NCBI RefSeq assembly: GCF_024810105.1
Contig: NZ_JANUDX010000007.1
Span: forward strand, 62,001-126,000
Length of the DNA stretch: 64,000 nt
From: Stenotrophomonas sp. BIGb0135
GTDB lineage: Bacteria; Pseudomonadota; Gammaproteobacteria; Xanthomonadales; Xanthomonadaceae
Reading direction: 5' to 3'
The notes under the pieces were generated by a model. That model was not told the DNA's origin and ran no database searches. It was given only the letters and a program-made list of their open reading frames with translations. Position 1 is the stretch's first letter, and every line of letters begins with the position of its first letter. Positions 45,664-57,894 of this stretch are shown piece by piece. Position numbers and translations under genes: made by a program.

Positions 45664-45680
45664 TGTCGCACTCTGCGACA
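45664..45680. promoter_or_regulatory. palindromic candidate activator site
   Basis: TGTCGCACTCTGCGACA: two perfect 7-base arms with a 3-base spacer. It lies 13 bases before the acoR-type start codon and about 145 bases upstream of the sigma-54 promoter, a position expected for an upstream activating sequence that may also autoregulate the regulator gene. Confidence 0.6.
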
Positions 45681-45821
45681 GTTGTAGCGGGACCTGTTCC
45701 GATAAACAGCACAGCCGGCGTTACCGCGCAATGACCTGCCGTGCTGCACTGCCACAGATTCGATGGGTCGCGTGCGGCACCGCACGGCATGAGCGGGTGC
45801 CGCAGTGCAGCAGGGCAAAGC

Positions 45822-45836
45822 TGGCATCGTCCTTGC
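45822..45836 (+). promoter_or_regulatory. sigma-54 (-24/-12) promoter
   Basis: TGGCATCGTCCTTGC has the GG and GC dinucleotides exactly 10 bases apart, as sigma-54 polymerase requires, and matches the consensus TGGCAC-N5-TTGC at all but one position. It lies 52 bases before the aldehyde dehydrogenase start codon and opposite a gene encoding an activator with GAFTGA. Confidence 0.8.
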
Positions 45837-45887
45837 GGCAGGGAAGGGACCCCGATGGGCCTTTTCACCTCTGCCGGAGACACCCCG

Positions 45888-47417
<1,530 letters not shown>

Positions 47418-47439
47418 GCCCCCGGTTGATTCCGATCAA

Positions 47440-47462
47440 GGCGCCGGCATGAGGCCGGCGCC
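47440..47462 (+). terminator. intercistronic hairpin between the two dehydrogenases
   Basis: A perfect 9-bp stem (47440-47448 with 47454-47462) and five-base loop in the 81-base gap. It may be an attenuator or mRNA-stabilising element rather than a full stop, because the alcohol dehydrogenase has no obvious promoter of its own. Confidence 0.5.
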
Positions 47463-47498
47463 ACAGTGCCGTCATTGGCAATCCACGGAGATCCACGC

Positions 47499-48527
47499 AT
47501 GAACAAGACCATGAAGGCCGCGGTCGTCCGCGAGTTCGGCACGCCGCTGCGCATCGAGGAGGTCGAGGTGCCGCGTCCCGGCCCGGGCGACATCCTGGTG
47601 AAGATCGAAGCGTGTGGCGTGTGCCACACCGACCTGCACGCGGTCGACGGCGACTGGCCGGTCAAACCCAATCCTCCGTTCATCCCCGGCCATGAAGGCG
47701 TCGGCCACGTGGTCGCGGTGGGTGCGGGTGTGCGCCATATCCGCGAAGGCGACCGCGTCGGCATCCCGTGGCTGTACTCGGCCTGCGGCCACTGCGAGCA
47801 CTGCATGGGCGGGTGGGAAACCCTGTGCGAAGCCCAGCAGAACACCGGTTACTCGGTCAATGGCGGCTTCGCCGAATACGCCCTGGCCAACGCCGATTAC
47901 GTGGGCCTGCTGCCCAAAAACGTGGGCTTCATCGAGGTGGCGCCGATCCTGTGCGCCGGCGTCACCGTGTACAAGGGCCTGAAGGTCACCGACACCCGGC
48001 CCGGGCAGTGGGTGGTGATCTCCGGGATCGGCGGGTTGGGCCACATGGCCGTGCAGTACGCCAAGACGATGGGGTTGAACGTGGCGGCGGTGGATATCGA
48101 CGATGGCAAGCTTGCGCTGGCCGAGCGACTCGGCGCGACGATCACTGTCAACGCGCGCAACACCGACCCGGCCGCCTTCCTGAAGAAGGAGATCGGCGGT
48201 GCGCATGGCGCGCTGGTCACGGCTGTCTCGCCGAAGGCCTTCGAGCAGGCGCTGGGCATGGTCCGCCGTGGCGGCACGGTCTCGTTGAACGGCCTGCCAC
48301 CGGGCAACTTCCCGCTGGATATCTTCGGCATGGTGCTCAATGGCATCACCGTGCGCGGCTCGATCGTCGGCACCCGGCTGGACCTGCAGGAATCGCTGGA
48401 ATTCGCCGAGCAGGGCAAGGTGGCCGCCACGGTCACAAGCGATTCGCTGGAGAACATCAACGACATCTTCGCGCGCATGCAGGCCGGCAAGATCGAGGGC
48501 CGCGTGGTGCTGGACATGAGCGCGTAA
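47499..48527 (+). CDS. adhP: zinc-dependent alcohol dehydrogenase
   Basis: A 342-residue medium-chain alcohol dehydrogenase. The catalytic zinc ligands are in [11 protein letters not shown] (Cys) and GHEGVGHV (His-Glu), the structural zinc cysteines in [16 protein letters not shown], and the NAD-binding motif is [17 protein letters not shown]. This matches AdhP/AdhA. It oxidises primary alcohols such as ethanol to aldehydes, feeding the aldehyde dehydrogenase encoded just before. The GGAG is 12 bases before the ATG. Confidence 0.94.
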   Translation: MNKTMKAAVVREFGTPLRIEEVEVPRPGPGDILVKIEACGVCHTDLHAVDGDWPVKPNPPFIPGHEGVGHVVAVGAGVRHIREGDRVGIPWLYSACGHCEHCMGGWETLCEAQQNTGYSVNGGFAEYALANADYVGLLPKNVGFIEVAPILCAGVTVYKGLKVTDTRPGQWVVISGIGGLGHMAVQYAKTMGLNVAAVDIDDGKLALAERLGATITVNARNTDPAAFLKKEIGGAHGALVTAVSPKAFEQALGMVRRGGTVSLNGLPPGNFPLDIFGMVLNGITVRGSIVGTRLDLQESLEFAEQGKVAATVTSDSLENINDIFARMQAGKIEGRVVLDMSA

Positions 48528-48638
48528 CCGGCTGCGCGTTGCCGTCCTGCGTCGCTTCTCCTCTCCCGGCGGCAGCAGGACGGCAGCGCCGGTTCTTCCG
48601 TCCTGCCGGCCATGGGCCGGCGCCCATGGCACCCGATC

Positions 48639-49016
48639 ATGACCGACCTCCCGCTCCAGGTGATGGCCACGCTGCCGGCGTTGCGACTGATCGAGACGCT
48701 GCAGGCTCGCCATGGCGACCTGCTGTTCCACCAGTCCGGCGGCTGCTGCGACGGCTCCTCGCCGATGTGCTTCGCGCAGGGCGACTTCATCGTCGGCGAT
48801 CGCGACGTGCGGCTGGGCGACATCGGCGGCGCGCCGTTCTACATCAGTGCCTCGCAGTTCGAGTACTGGAAGCACACCCAACTGATCATCGACGTGGTGC
48901 CCGGGCGTGGCGGCATGTTCTCGCTGGAGAACGGCGAGGGCGTGCGCTTCCTGGTGCGCTCGCGGCTGTTCAGCGATGCCGAGTTCGCCCGGCTCAGGGA
49001 CGCCGGCAAGGCCTGA
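48639..49016 (+). CDS. DUF779 protein
   Basis: A 125-residue protein of the DUF779 family: HGDLLFHQSGGCCDGSSPMC with the paired cysteines, DVRLGDIGG and FEYWKHTQLIIDVVPGRGG. DUF779 genes are typically found next to AcoD/ExaC-type aldehyde dehydrogenases, as here, and are probably part of the alcohol module; the biochemical role is unknown. The ATG at 48639 is preferred; the ORF extension upstream lies in a hairpin-rich spacer. Confidence 0.85.
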   Translation: MTDLPLQVMATLPALRLIETLQARHGDLLFHQSGGCCDGSSPMCFAQGDFIVGDRDVRLGDIGGAPFYISASQFEYWKHTQLIIDVVPGRGGMFSLENGEGVRFLVRSRLFSDAEFARLRDAGKA

Positions 49017-49065
49017 GCCTGCGCAGGCGTCCATAATGGGCGCCCTGCCCGTGCCCTGGATCGCC

Positions 49066-49452
49066 ATGTCCGCGTTGTCGCTTGCCAAGACCGCCGTGCT
49101 CTCCGTGCTGTGCGTGGTGGTGGCGCTGTTCGTGCTCGGCATGGTCAGCGGCGCCGCCGGCTGGATCGCGCCGTGGATCGGGCTCGGCGAGGGCGGGCAG
49201 GCACGGCTGGGCTGGGACCTGGCCTGGACCATCCTCGGTGGCGCGGCCGCCACCGCGTTCGCCGCGCGCTATGCACCGAAGGCGCCCTACGTCCACGGGG
49301 GCGTGGTCTGGGCGGTGATTGCCGCCGCATCGGTCTATGCGGCCTGGGACCTGGGCAGCGAGTTCCCGTTCTGGTTCGTGGTGGTGCTGCTGGTCTCGCT
49401 ACCGGTGCAGGCGGCCGGGATCTGGCTGGGCGCGCGCTGCCGACCGCGTTGA
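49066..49452 (+). CDS. small membrane protein, unknown function
   Basis: A 128-residue protein with four hydrophobic segments (AVLSVLCVVVALFVLGMVSG, LAWTILGGAAATAFAARY, GGVVWAVIAAASVYAAW, FWFVVVLLVSLPVQAAGIWLG). An in-frame ATG at 49036 would add ten residues. It has no domain I recognise. It follows the DUF779 gene by about 50 bases and is convergent with ligD. Confidence 0.65.
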   Translation: MSALSLAKTAVLSVLCVVVALFVLGMVSGAAGWIAPWIGLGEGGQARLGWDLAWTILGGAAATAFAARYAPKAPYVHGGVVWAVIAAASVYAAWDLGSEFPFWFVVVLLVSLPVQAAGIWLGARCRPR

Positions 49453-49531
49453 GGGTCATGCACGGCGAGGCAGGGCCGCCTCCGCGCGCGTGTCGGGAAG
49501 GCGGGTGGAAGGGCGACGGTGCTGCGGTGGA

Positions 49532-52087
49532 TCAGGCCCCGGGCAGGACCTGCTTCACCGTGTCGATGCCCTCCCACGGGTCCTGCTTCAACCGCTGCGC
49601 CCGCTGCAGGGCCTTGGCCAACGGGAACGCATCCGGTGCGCTTACCCGGCCCAGCTCTTCCCAGCGCAGCGGCACCGCCACGCCGGCACCGGGCCGGGCG
49701 CGCAGCGACCAGGAACACACGCTGGTGGCACCGCGCGCATTGCGCAACCAGTCGATGAAGATCACCCCCGTGCGCTTGGCCTTGCTCATGGTGGCCACGT
49801 AGCGGTCCGGGGCATGCTCGGCCATGGCCTGGGCGAAGGCCTCGCAGAACACCTTGGCCTGCGCCCAGTCGGCCTTGGGCTGCAATGGCACCACCACGTG
49901 CACGCCCTTGCCGCCGGACAGGCGTACGAAGCTCTGCAGGCCGGTCTCCAGCAAGCGGTCGCGGATATCGCGTGCGGCGGTCTTGACCTGCGTCCAGCTG
50001 ACGCCCTCGCCAGGGTCCAGGTCGAACACCAGCCGGTCCGGGTGCTCGGGGTCGGCCACCGTGGCGCCCCATGGGTGCAGCTCCAGCGTGTTCATCTGCA
50101 CCACCTGCAGCAGGCCCTGCACATCCTCGATGTAGAGGTAGTCCTCGCGCCCGCTCTTCTGTTCCAGCGGGATGGCCTGCACCGCCTCGCCCAGGCCGGT
50201 GCCGTGGTGCTTCTGGAAGAAGCAGGGTTTGTCCGCCCCATCAGGGCAGCGCAGCAGCGACAGCGGCCGGCGCGCCACCTCGGGCAGGATCCACCGTGCC
50301 ATCTGCCGGTAGTAGTCGGCCACCTCGCCCTTGGTGATTTTCGCCTTGGCGAACACCACGCGCTCGGGGTGGCTGATGTTGACGTCACCCGCGTCGTCAT
50401 CGGCACCGCGGGTTGCCGCCGCGGCGCTGGCCTTGGTCCGGGTCTTGCTGGCGTGGGTCTTTTTTTCGGCGGTAGAGGCTTTCCGCGCGCCGCCCAGATC
50501 CTTCGCGGCCTTGTCCTCGCGCAGGCGCTTGAAACTGGCCTGGCGCAACAAGCCTTCCTTGGCCCAGCCGCGGAAGGCAACCTCGGCCACCAGTACCGGC
50601 GCCACCCAGTGCACGCTGCGCGCGGGGAACGGCACATGCGCGGGCAGGGTGACCGCCGCATCGTCCACGGCCAAGGCGGCGAGCTGCCGGGTCAGCGCGC
50701 GCAGCAGCGCATCGTCGAACCCGGTGCCGACACGGCCCACGTAGCGCAGGCCGCCCTTGTCCGGGGTGGCCATCAACAACGAACCAAACCCGCTGCGTGC
50801 GCCCTTGGGTTCGGTGTAGCCGACGATCAGGAACTCATCGGTGTTCTCGTGCTTGATCTTGATCCAGGCCGGCGATCGCGCGTTGACGTAGGCGGCATCG
50901 ATGCGCTTGCTGATGATGCCTTCAAAGCCGGCATCGCCGCTGGCCGCGAACACCTCAGGCCCGTGATCGATCACGTGCTCGCTGTAGGCCAGCGTGCCGG
51001 GCGTGGGGCCGATCAGGTCCTTGAGCAGCGCCTTGCGTGCCAGCAACGGCGAGCGGCTGATGTCCACGCCGGCAAGGCCGGGCATGTCGAATGCCACATA
51101 GCGCAGCGGTTGTTTCGCCGTGCCGTCGATGACCTTCTGCAGCGCGGTGAAATCGCTGCGACCCTGCGCATCCAGCACCACCAGCTCGCCGTCCAGGCGC
51201 AGGTCGCGCACCGGCAGCGCCGACAGCGCCTGCACCACTTCGGGGAAGTCATCGGTCCAGTTCAGGCCACCGCGCGAGCGTAACGACACCACGCCATCGC
51301 TGACCTCGGCCAGCAGGCGGTAGCCATCCCATTTGATCTCGTGCAGCCAGCCATCGCCGTCCGGGGCGGTGGCGCGGTGATCGGTCAACTGCGGCTTGAA
51401 GCCGGGCGAATAGGGTGTGTCCCGCGCGTCCGGGAGCGCCAGCGCGCGCGCGTGCCAGCGCGCGTCGGCCTTGCGCACCGCCGGTGCCTTGGCGGCTTTC
51501 TTCACTGCCTTGCCGGTGCCAGCGCGAGGCGTCGCGGCGGCAGTCCGTTTGCCAGCCGTACGCCGTGCAGGCGCCGTATCGAGCAGGTCGTCGGCCTCGG
51601 CATCGCGTGCATCGTCATCGTCGCGTTTGATCAGCAGCCACTGGTGCTGCTTGCCCTTCATCGCGGTACGCACCAGCTTCCAGCCGCCCTTGAGCCGCTC
51701 ACCGTGCAGGACGAAGTCGAGCTTGCCGGCGGCCATCGCCTCAAGCGGATCGCCGTCGCACGCCCAGGTGCCATGGTCGTACACATCCACGTGTCCGGCG
51801 CCGTAATGGCCGGTCGGAATATCGCCTTCAAACGTCGCATAGGACAGCGGATGGTCTTCCACTTCCACGGCAAGGCGCTTCTCGCCCACGCGCAGCGACG
51901 GCCCCTTCGGCACCGCCCAGCTCTTAAGCACGCCATCGGCTTCCAGGCGGAAGTCGTAATGCCGTGAACTGGCGTGGTGCAGCTGCACCACGAAGATCGG
52001 GCGGCGTGCCTGTGCGGCGCGACGCTCGGCGTCGGGTTCGGGCGTGCCATCGAAGCGGCGTTTGCGACGATATTCCTGCAGTGACAT
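49532..52087 (-). CDS. ligD: multifunctional DNA ligase D
   Basis: An 851-residue NHEJ enzyme with three domains. N-terminal 3'-phosphoesterase (VVQLHHASSRHYDFRLE, residues 30-150); central ATP-dependent ligase (active-site Lys in EIKWDGYR; GFEGIISKR; residues 220-520); C-terminal archaeo-eukaryotic-primase-like polymerase (VFDLDPGEGV with metal-binding Asp, residues 580-840). The Ala/Lys-rich linkers (KRTAAATPRAGTGKAVKKAAK and ASKTRTKASAAAATR) are typical of proteobacterial LigD. It repairs double-strand breaks together with Ku, whose gene lies six bases upstream. Confidence 0.95.
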   Translation of the reverse strand: MSLQEYRRKRRFDGTPEPDAERRAAQARRPIFVVQLHHASSRHYDFRLEADGVLKSWAVPKGPSLRVGEKRLAVEVEDHPLSYATFEGDIPTGHYGAGHVDVYDHGTWACDGDPLEAMAAGKLDFVLHGERLKGGWKLVRTAMKGKQHQWLLIKRDDDDARDAEADDLLDTAPARRTAGKRTAAATPRAGTGKAVKKAAKAPAVRKADARWHARALALPDARDTPYSPGFKPQLTDHRATAPDGDGWLHEIKWDGYRLLAEVSDGVVSLRSRGGLNWTDDFPEVVQALSALPVRDLRLDGELVVLDAQGRSDFTALQKVIDGTAKQPLRYVAFDMPGLAGVDISRSPLLARKALLKDLIGPTPGTLAYSEHVIDHGPEVFAASGDAGFEGIISKRIDAAYVNARSPAWIKIKHENTDEFLIVGYTEPKGARSGFGSLLMATPDKGGLRYVGRVGTGFDDALLRALTRQLAALAVDDAAVTLPAHVPFPARSVHWVAPVLVAEVAFRGWAKEGLLRQASFKRLREDKAAKDLGGARKASTAEKKTHASKTRTKASAAAATRGADDDAGDVNISHPERVVFAKAKITKGEVADYYRQMARWILPEVARRPLSLLRCPDGADKPCFFQKHHGTGLGEAVQAIPLEQKSGREDYLYIEDVQGLLQVVQMNTLELHPWGATVADPEHPDRLVFDLDPGEGVSWTQVKTAARDIRDRLLETGLQSFVRLSGGKGVHVVVPLQPKADWAQAKVFCEAFAQAMAEHAPDRYVATMSKAKRTGVIFIDWLRNARGATSVCSWSLRARPGAGVAVPLRWEELGRVSAPDAFPLAKALQRAQRLKQDPWEGIDTVKQVLPGA

Positions 52088-52093
52088 GTGCGC

Positions 52094-53026
52094 TTATCCG
52101 GCCTTGCGCGTGGTGCTGCGCGTGGCGGTCTTTTTGGTCGCCTTGGCGGCTTTCCCGGCAGGCTTGGCCTTCTTCGCCGCCGCCTTCCTGGGCGCGGCGG
52201 TCACCGCCGTCTTCTTCGCCGGCGTGCGCTTTTTCGCATCCAGGCTTTTCTGCAGCAGCGACATGAAGTCGACCACGTTGGTGGCATCGTCCTCGCGCGG
52301 GACAGGCTCGTCCTCCACCCGGGTGGTGCCGCCCTTGGATTTGATCCGCTTGGTCAGTAGCGTCTGCAGGCGCTCGCGGAACTCGTCGTGGTAGTCATCC
52401 GGCTTCCACTCACCGGACATCGAATCGATGAGCTGCTCGGCCATCGCGGTTTCCTTGCTGCTGATCCGGTACTCGGCCAGGCTGCCACTGGGCAGCTTGT
52501 AATCGTCCGGGTCCACCAGTTCCTGCGGGTAGCGCAGGATCATCAGCACCAGGCCGTCGCCGTGTGGCATCACCGCGCACAGGTACTCGCGCGTGCGCAC
52601 CACCACCCGGGCGATACCGACTTTTCCGGTCTTGCGCAGCGTCTCGCGCAACAGCACGTAGCCCTTCTCGGCCTTTTTGGCCGGCACCAGCAGGTAGGGC
52701 TTCTCGTAGTACCGCGGATCGATGGTGGTGGCATCGACAAAGGTTTCCACTTCCACCGCCTCGTGGCTCTCCGGCGCGGCCGAGCGGATGTCGTCCTCTT
52801 CCAGCACGACGTAGCTGCCCTTGTCGTACTCGTACGCTTTCACGATGTCCTTCCACGGCACTTCTTCGCCGGTGTCAGCGTTGACCCGCTCGAAGCGGAT
52901 CGGCTTGCGATCGCGCGAGTCGAGCATGCGGAACTGCAGGTCGACCTTGCGTTCGCCCGACATCAGCGACACCGGGACGTTGAGCAACCCGAACGACAAG
53001 GTGCCGGTCCAGATCGGTCGGGCCAT
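52094..53026 (-). CDS. ku: non-homologous end-joining protein Ku
   Basis: A 310-residue bacterial Ku homodimer subunit that binds DNA ends and recruits LigD. The Ku core includes MARPIWTGTLSFGLLNVPV at the start, RDRKPIRFERVN, and YEKPYLLVPAKKAEKGYVLL. The C-terminal 55 residues are Lys/Ala-rich (AAPRKAAAKKAKPAGKAAK), a DNA-binding tail of the longer Ku variants. It is the first gene of the ku-ligD pair. Confidence 0.95.
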   Translation of the reverse strand: MARPIWTGTLSFGLLNVPVSLMSGERKVDLQFRMLDSRDRKPIRFERVNADTGEEVPWKDIVKAYEYDKGSYVVLEEDDIRSAAPESHEAVEVETFVDATTIDPRYYEKPYLLVPAKKAEKGYVLLRETLRKTGKVGIARVVVRTREYLCAVMPHGDGLVLMILRYPQELVDPDDYKLPSGSLAEYRISSKETAMAEQLIDSMSGEWKPDDYHDEFRERLQTLLTKRIKSKGGTTRVEDEPVPREDDATNVVDFMSLLQKSLDAKKRTPAKKTAVTAAPRKAAAKKAKPAGKAAKATKKTATRSTTRKAG

Positions 53027-53117
53027 GGCGGTGCTACTCCAGCGTGGTAGAGAACGCAGCTGTACCCCGGCCCACGTGAAACGCCCGTGTCCGCACCGTG
53101 CAGGTGCCCTTTACGCG

Positions 53118-53985
<868 letters not shown>

Positions 53986-54015
53986 CCCACCCGCCGGCGC
54001 CGGCTCAGGCGCCGG

Positions 54016-56142
54016 TTACGGCGCCCACTGCCACTGCAGGCCGACGCTGTAACGGCGGTCCGGGCCCGGCTCGAAATAGCGCTGGTTGCCATCGTTGACG
54101 ATGACCGAGCCGATATAGCGCTGGTCCAGCACGTTGTCGATCCCGGCGAAGGCGCGCAACGTGCCTTGGGCGGTGCTCCAGCGGCGCGCCACTTCCAGGT
54201 TCAGCAACGCGTATCCGGCGGCTTTCTCGGTGGCCAGGTCGTTGACCACGGTGTCGCTGGAGGCCACCACCTCGGCGGCCCACTGCCAGGGCCCGGGCCG
54301 ATACTGCAGGCGCGCGTTCCACTGCTGCTGGGGTACCCCGGGCAGGCGCGCGCCGGCGGCGACGGTCGTGCAGCCGGAGCTGCCGCACAGCGGATACGGA
54401 TCACGCACCGTGGCCTCGATCCAGGTGTAGGCCAGCGACAGGTCGGCCTGCGTGCCCAGCGGTTGCGCATAGCGGGCCTCGGCACCCTCACGGCGGGTGC
54501 GGCCGATGTTGCGGTAGGTGCTGCGGCCGCCGCTGTTGCTGGCCACCGCCAGCTCGTCATCGGTATCGGCGCGGAACAGCGCCGCCTCGACCTGCGCGCC
54601 GCTCTGCGCATGCCACTTGCTGCCCACCTCCAGGTTGCGGCTGCGCGCGGCGGACAGGTCCAGCGCCAGCCCGGCCTGGCCGTCGGCGCGATAGCCCAGC
54701 TCGTTGAAGGTCGGCGTCTCGAAGCCCCGCCCGGCCGAGGCGTACAGCCGCCAGGCGTCGCTTGCACGGAACACCACCCCGGCGACCGGGGTGGTGGCGT
54801 CGTAACGCCGCGAACCGCTGTCGTCGGGGTTGCCGGCGGTGACGTAGTGATCGTTGGAGCGGAACCGCACCGTGCTATGCCGCACGCCGAGCAGCAGCGA
54901 CCAGCGCGGCGCCCACTGCCACCAGGCCTGGGCGAACTGGTCGACGTTCTCGACGCGGTCGGCCTGGTCGCGGCGCAGGCGTCCCTTGATGCCCACCTGA
55001 TCCCCGACGAAGTTCTCGTAACCCCGGCGATCCTGCGCCTGTCGGTCGGCATTGGCGCCGATCACCAGATCCAACGGCCGCCCGGCCCAGTCGCCATGCC
55101 AGCTCCAGCGCGCATCCACGCCGCCGTAGTCCCCGTCCAGGTCGATCACCCCGCCGGCATGCAGCGGGTTGGCCTGCGGCGCCGGCGGGATCGCCAGGAA
55201 CTGCTCGACGCTGCGCTGCCCGGCGTAGCCCATCGCGCGCCAGGTGTGGGCGCCGTCGGTACGGGTGAAGACCAGCCCGGCCTGGGCCTGGCGCACCGAT
55301 TTGCGGGTGTTGTACTGCGTGGCCACCGACGTGGCCTGGCGCGGGTCGGCGTTGACCTGGGCCCGGCTCAGCCCCAGCGGGTCCTGCGCGTCGGGCGAAT
55401 CGAAGTAGTTCAGGACCAGGTCCAACTGGCCGCCGCCCACGTCGGCCCCCAGCCGTGCATTGAGCGATTCGCGCCGCGCGGCGCTGTGCTCGCGCCAGCC
55501 ATCGGTGCGGAAATGGTTGGCCGCCACGTTGTAGCGGATCGGCCCCTGCTGGCCGCGCAGCTGCGCGCCGGCGCTGACGGTGTTGTCGCTGCCGGTGTCC
55601 AGGCGCAACCGCCACGGGTCATCCGCCGCGCCCTCGGCGCTCCAGACCTGCACCACGCCGCCGGAGGAGTTGCCATACAGCGCGGAGAACGGGCCCCGCA
55701 GCACCTCCACCCGCTGCGCCGAGAGCAGGCTGGCGTGGGAGAGCTGGCCCTGGCCATCGGGCATGGTCGCCGGCACCCCGTCGACCAGCACGCGCACGCC
55801 GCGCACGCCGAAGGTGGAGCGCGCACCGAAGCCGCGGATCGACAGCTGGGTGTCCTGCGCATAGTTCTGGCGATCACGCGCGACCACCCCGGGAATGCCT
55901 CCCAGCGCCTCGGACAGCTGGGCCAGCCTGCCGTTGGCCTCGTCATCCAGCCACACCGTGGTGAGCGACGCCGGCAGGTCCACATCCTCCACCTGCTGTA
56001 CCCGCGCGGCCTGCACCTGAACGGTGGGCAGTCGCTCCACGGGCGGGGCACCGTCGGCGGGCGGTGCGGCCTGTGCCAGGTTCGGCAGAAACACCGCCGA
56101 AAGCAGCGCGCAGGAGGGAACGAACGGGGGCAAACGGCGCAT
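54016..56142 (-). CDS. TonB-dependent receptor (PupB/FecA-like)
   Basis: A 708-residue receptor with signal peptide (VPSCALLSAVFLPNLAQA|A). The plug contains LSIRGFGARSTFGVRGVRVLVDG and VEVLRGPFSALYGNSSGG, and the barrel ends RRYSVGLQWQWAP with an aromatic residue just before the end. This resembles siderophore or metal receptors (PhuR/FecA-type VRG...ATMPDGQG loop). The ATG at 56142 gives a normal leader; the same frame stays open for another 1,000 codons through GC-rich antisense sequence and is not coding. It is divergent from the aminotransferase gene. Confidence 0.9.
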   Translation of the reverse strand: MRRLPPFVPSCALLSAVFLPNLAQAAPPADGAPPVERLPTVQVQAARVQQVEDVDLPASLTTVWLDDEANGRLAQLSEALGGIPGVVARDRQNYAQDTQLSIRGFGARSTFGVRGVRVLVDGVPATMPDGQGQLSHASLLSAQRVEVLRGPFSALYGNSSGGVVQVWSAEGAADDPWRLRLDTGSDNTVSAGAQLRGQQGPIRYNVAANHFRTDGWREHSAARRESLNARLGADVGGGQLDLVLNYFDSPDAQDPLGLSRAQVNADPRQATSVATQYNTRKSVRQAQAGLVFTRTDGAHTWRAMGYAGQRSVEQFLAIPPAPQANPLHAGGVIDLDGDYGGVDARWSWHGDWAGRPLDLVIGANADRQAQDRRGYENFVGDQVGIKGRLRRDQADRVENVDQFAQAWWQWAPRWSLLLGVRHSTVRFRSNDHYVTAGNPDDSGSRRYDATTPVAGVVFRASDAWRLYASAGRGFETPTFNELGYRADGQAGLALDLSAARSRNLEVGSKWHAQSGAQVEAALFRADTDDELAVASNSGGRSTYRNIGRTRREGAEARYAQPLGTQADLSLAYTWIEATVRDPYPLCGSSGCTTVAAGARLPGVPQQQWNARLQYRPGPWQWAAEVVASSDTVVNDLATEKAAGYALLNLEVARRWSTAQGTLRAFAGIDNVLDQRYIGSVIVNDGNQRYFEPGPDRRYSVGLQWQWAP

Positions 56143-56304
56143 ACGGTACGAGGTCCTCGGCGGGGTGGGGGCCGCACGCCATGGTACGGGAAGCGGTTGT
56201 GACGGCGGCCGCCGCGCCCTCGGCGTGGCTTTGTTACGATGGGTCGGTTTTGGCTGATTCTGCCGCAACCTGCGTCGCGACATCCTCCCCCTTCCGTCAT
56301 CCGA

Positions 56305-57519
56305 ATGAGTACCGCCGTGTCCTTCTTTGCAAATGTGGAACTGGTCCCAGGCGACCCGATCCTGGGCCTGACCGAGGCATACAACGCCGACAGCCGCCCG
56401 ACCAAGGTCAACCTGGGTGTGGGCATCTACTACGACGAGAGCGGCCGCATTCCGCTGCTTCGCGCCGTCAAGCAGATCGAGCAGCAGCTGGCCAATGACG
56501 CCAAACCGCGCGGCTACCTGCCGATCGACGGCCTGCCGGCCTACAACCAGGCCACCCGCGAACTGGTCTTCGGCAAGGATTCGCCGCTGCTGGCCGCCGG
56601 CCGCGTGGCCACCTCGCAGACCATCGGCGGCAGCGGTGCGCTGCGCGTCGGCGCGGACCTGCTGCACAAGCTGCTGCCGCACGCCACCATCGCCATCAGC
56701 AACCCGAGCTGGGAAAACCACCGCGCCGTGTTCGGCGCCGCCGGCTTCGAGGTCGTCGAATACAGCTACTTCGATCCGGCCACCCACGGCGTGGACTTCG
56801 ACGCCATGCTGGCCGACCTCGGCAAGCTGCAGCCGGGCACGGTAGTGCTGCTGCACGCCTGCTGCCACAACCCCACCGGTGCCGACCTCACCCTGGCCCA
56901 GTGGAAGCAGGTGGCCGAGCTGGTGAAGGACCGCCAGCTGTTCCCGTTCATCGACATGGCCTACCAGGGCTTCGACAAGGGCATCAGCGAAGACGGCGCC
57001 GCGGTGCGCATCATCGCCGAAGCCGGTATCGACAGCTTCGTGGTCGCCAACTCGTACTCCAAGTCGTTCTCGCTGTACGGCGAACGCATTGGCGCGCTGT
57101 CGGTGGTGGCCCCGGACGCGACCGCGGCCAAGGCCGTGCAGTCGCAGGTCAAGCGCATCATCCGCACCATCTACTCCAGCCCGTCCAACCACGGCGCGGC
57201 GCTGGTGGCCGGCGTGCTCAACAGCACCGAGCTGCGCCAGGTGTGGGAAGCGGAACTGACCGAGATGCGCGAGCGTATCCACGCCCTGCGCCACGGCCTG
57301 GTGGAGAACCTCGTCGCCGCCGGTGCACCGCAGTTCGCCTTCATCAACGACCAGGCCGGCATGTTCTCGTACTCGGGCCTGACCCGCCCGCAGGTGGACC
57401 GCCTGCGCGACGAGTTCGGCATCTACGCCGTCGGCACCGGCCGCATCTGCGTAGCCGCGCTCAACCAGGGCAACCTGGCGTACGTGGCCCAGGCCGTGGC
57501 GACCGTCGCCAGGGGCTGA
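56305..57519 (+). CDS. aromatic/aspartate aminotransferase
   Basis: A 404-residue class I PLP aminotransferase. The PLP lysine is in NSYSKSFSLYGERIGAL, the phosphate-binding Arg in this same loop, and the substrate carboxylate-binding Arg in GTGRICVAALN. NPTGADLTLAQW is typical of AspC/TyrB. It would transaminate aspartate and aromatic amino acids. A perfect hairpin follows 22 bases after the stop, ahead of the SMAG-containing repeat. Confidence 0.93.
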   Translation: MSTAVSFFANVELVPGDPILGLTEAYNADSRPTKVNLGVGIYYDESGRIPLLRAVKQIEQQLANDAKPRGYLPIDGLPAYNQATRELVFGKDSPLLAAGRVATSQTIGGSGALRVGADLLHKLLPHATIAISNPSWENHRAVFGAAGFEVVEYSYFDPATHGVDFDAMLADLGKLQPGTVVLLHACCHNPTGADLTLAQWKQVAELVKDRQLFPFIDMAYQGFDKGISEDGAAVRIIAEAGIDSFVVANSYSKSFSLYGERIGALSVVAPDATAAKAVQSQVKRIIRTIYSSPSNHGAALVAGVLNSTELRQVWEAELTEMRERIHALRHGLVENLVAAGAPQFAFINDQAGMFSYSGLTRPQVDRLRDEFGIYAVGTGRICVAALNQGNLAYVAQAVATVARG

Positions 57520-57541
57520 TGCGTTCGGTAGTGCAATGAAG

Positions 57542-57564
57542 AACGGCCGCCTTGTGCGGCCGTT
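57542..57564 (+). terminator. aminotransferase terminator
   Basis: AACGGCCGC pairs perfectly with GCGGCCGTT around CTTGT (57542-57550 with 57556-57564). Two degenerate copies follow at the starts of the next repeat units. Confidence 0.7.
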
Positions 57565-57666
57565 CTGCTGTTCGACGCGCGGAGGGACGGGGAGGGACGG
57601 GACGGGATGGGACAGGACGCGGCGCGGCGCGGCGCGGCGGGACTGGACTGGACGGGGCGCATCCCT

Positions 57667-57736
57667 GGTAGAGCCGAGCCATGCTCGGCTGCTCTTGCTC
57701 CGCGCGAAAGGCAGCCGAGCATGGCTCGGCTCTACC
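57667..57736. repeat. SMAG-like dimer, unit 1
   Basis: Two 24-base arms (57667-57690 and 57713-57736) are perfect reverse complements; each arm itself contains the GCCGAGCCATGCTCGGC stem. Ends are GGTAG and CTACC. Confidence 0.82.
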
Positions 57737-57894
57737 TGGCGTTGTGCCGTATCTCCGCCTGCCTCGTAATGCCGTGGATGGCCGGCGCCAGTAATGAAGA
57801 GCGGCCGCCTCGTGCGGCCATTCTCTTGTTCGCGGCGGATCGGGTCGCGGCGCGATGCGGCGGATCGGGTCCGGTCGCGGCGGCGCGCGGCCCA

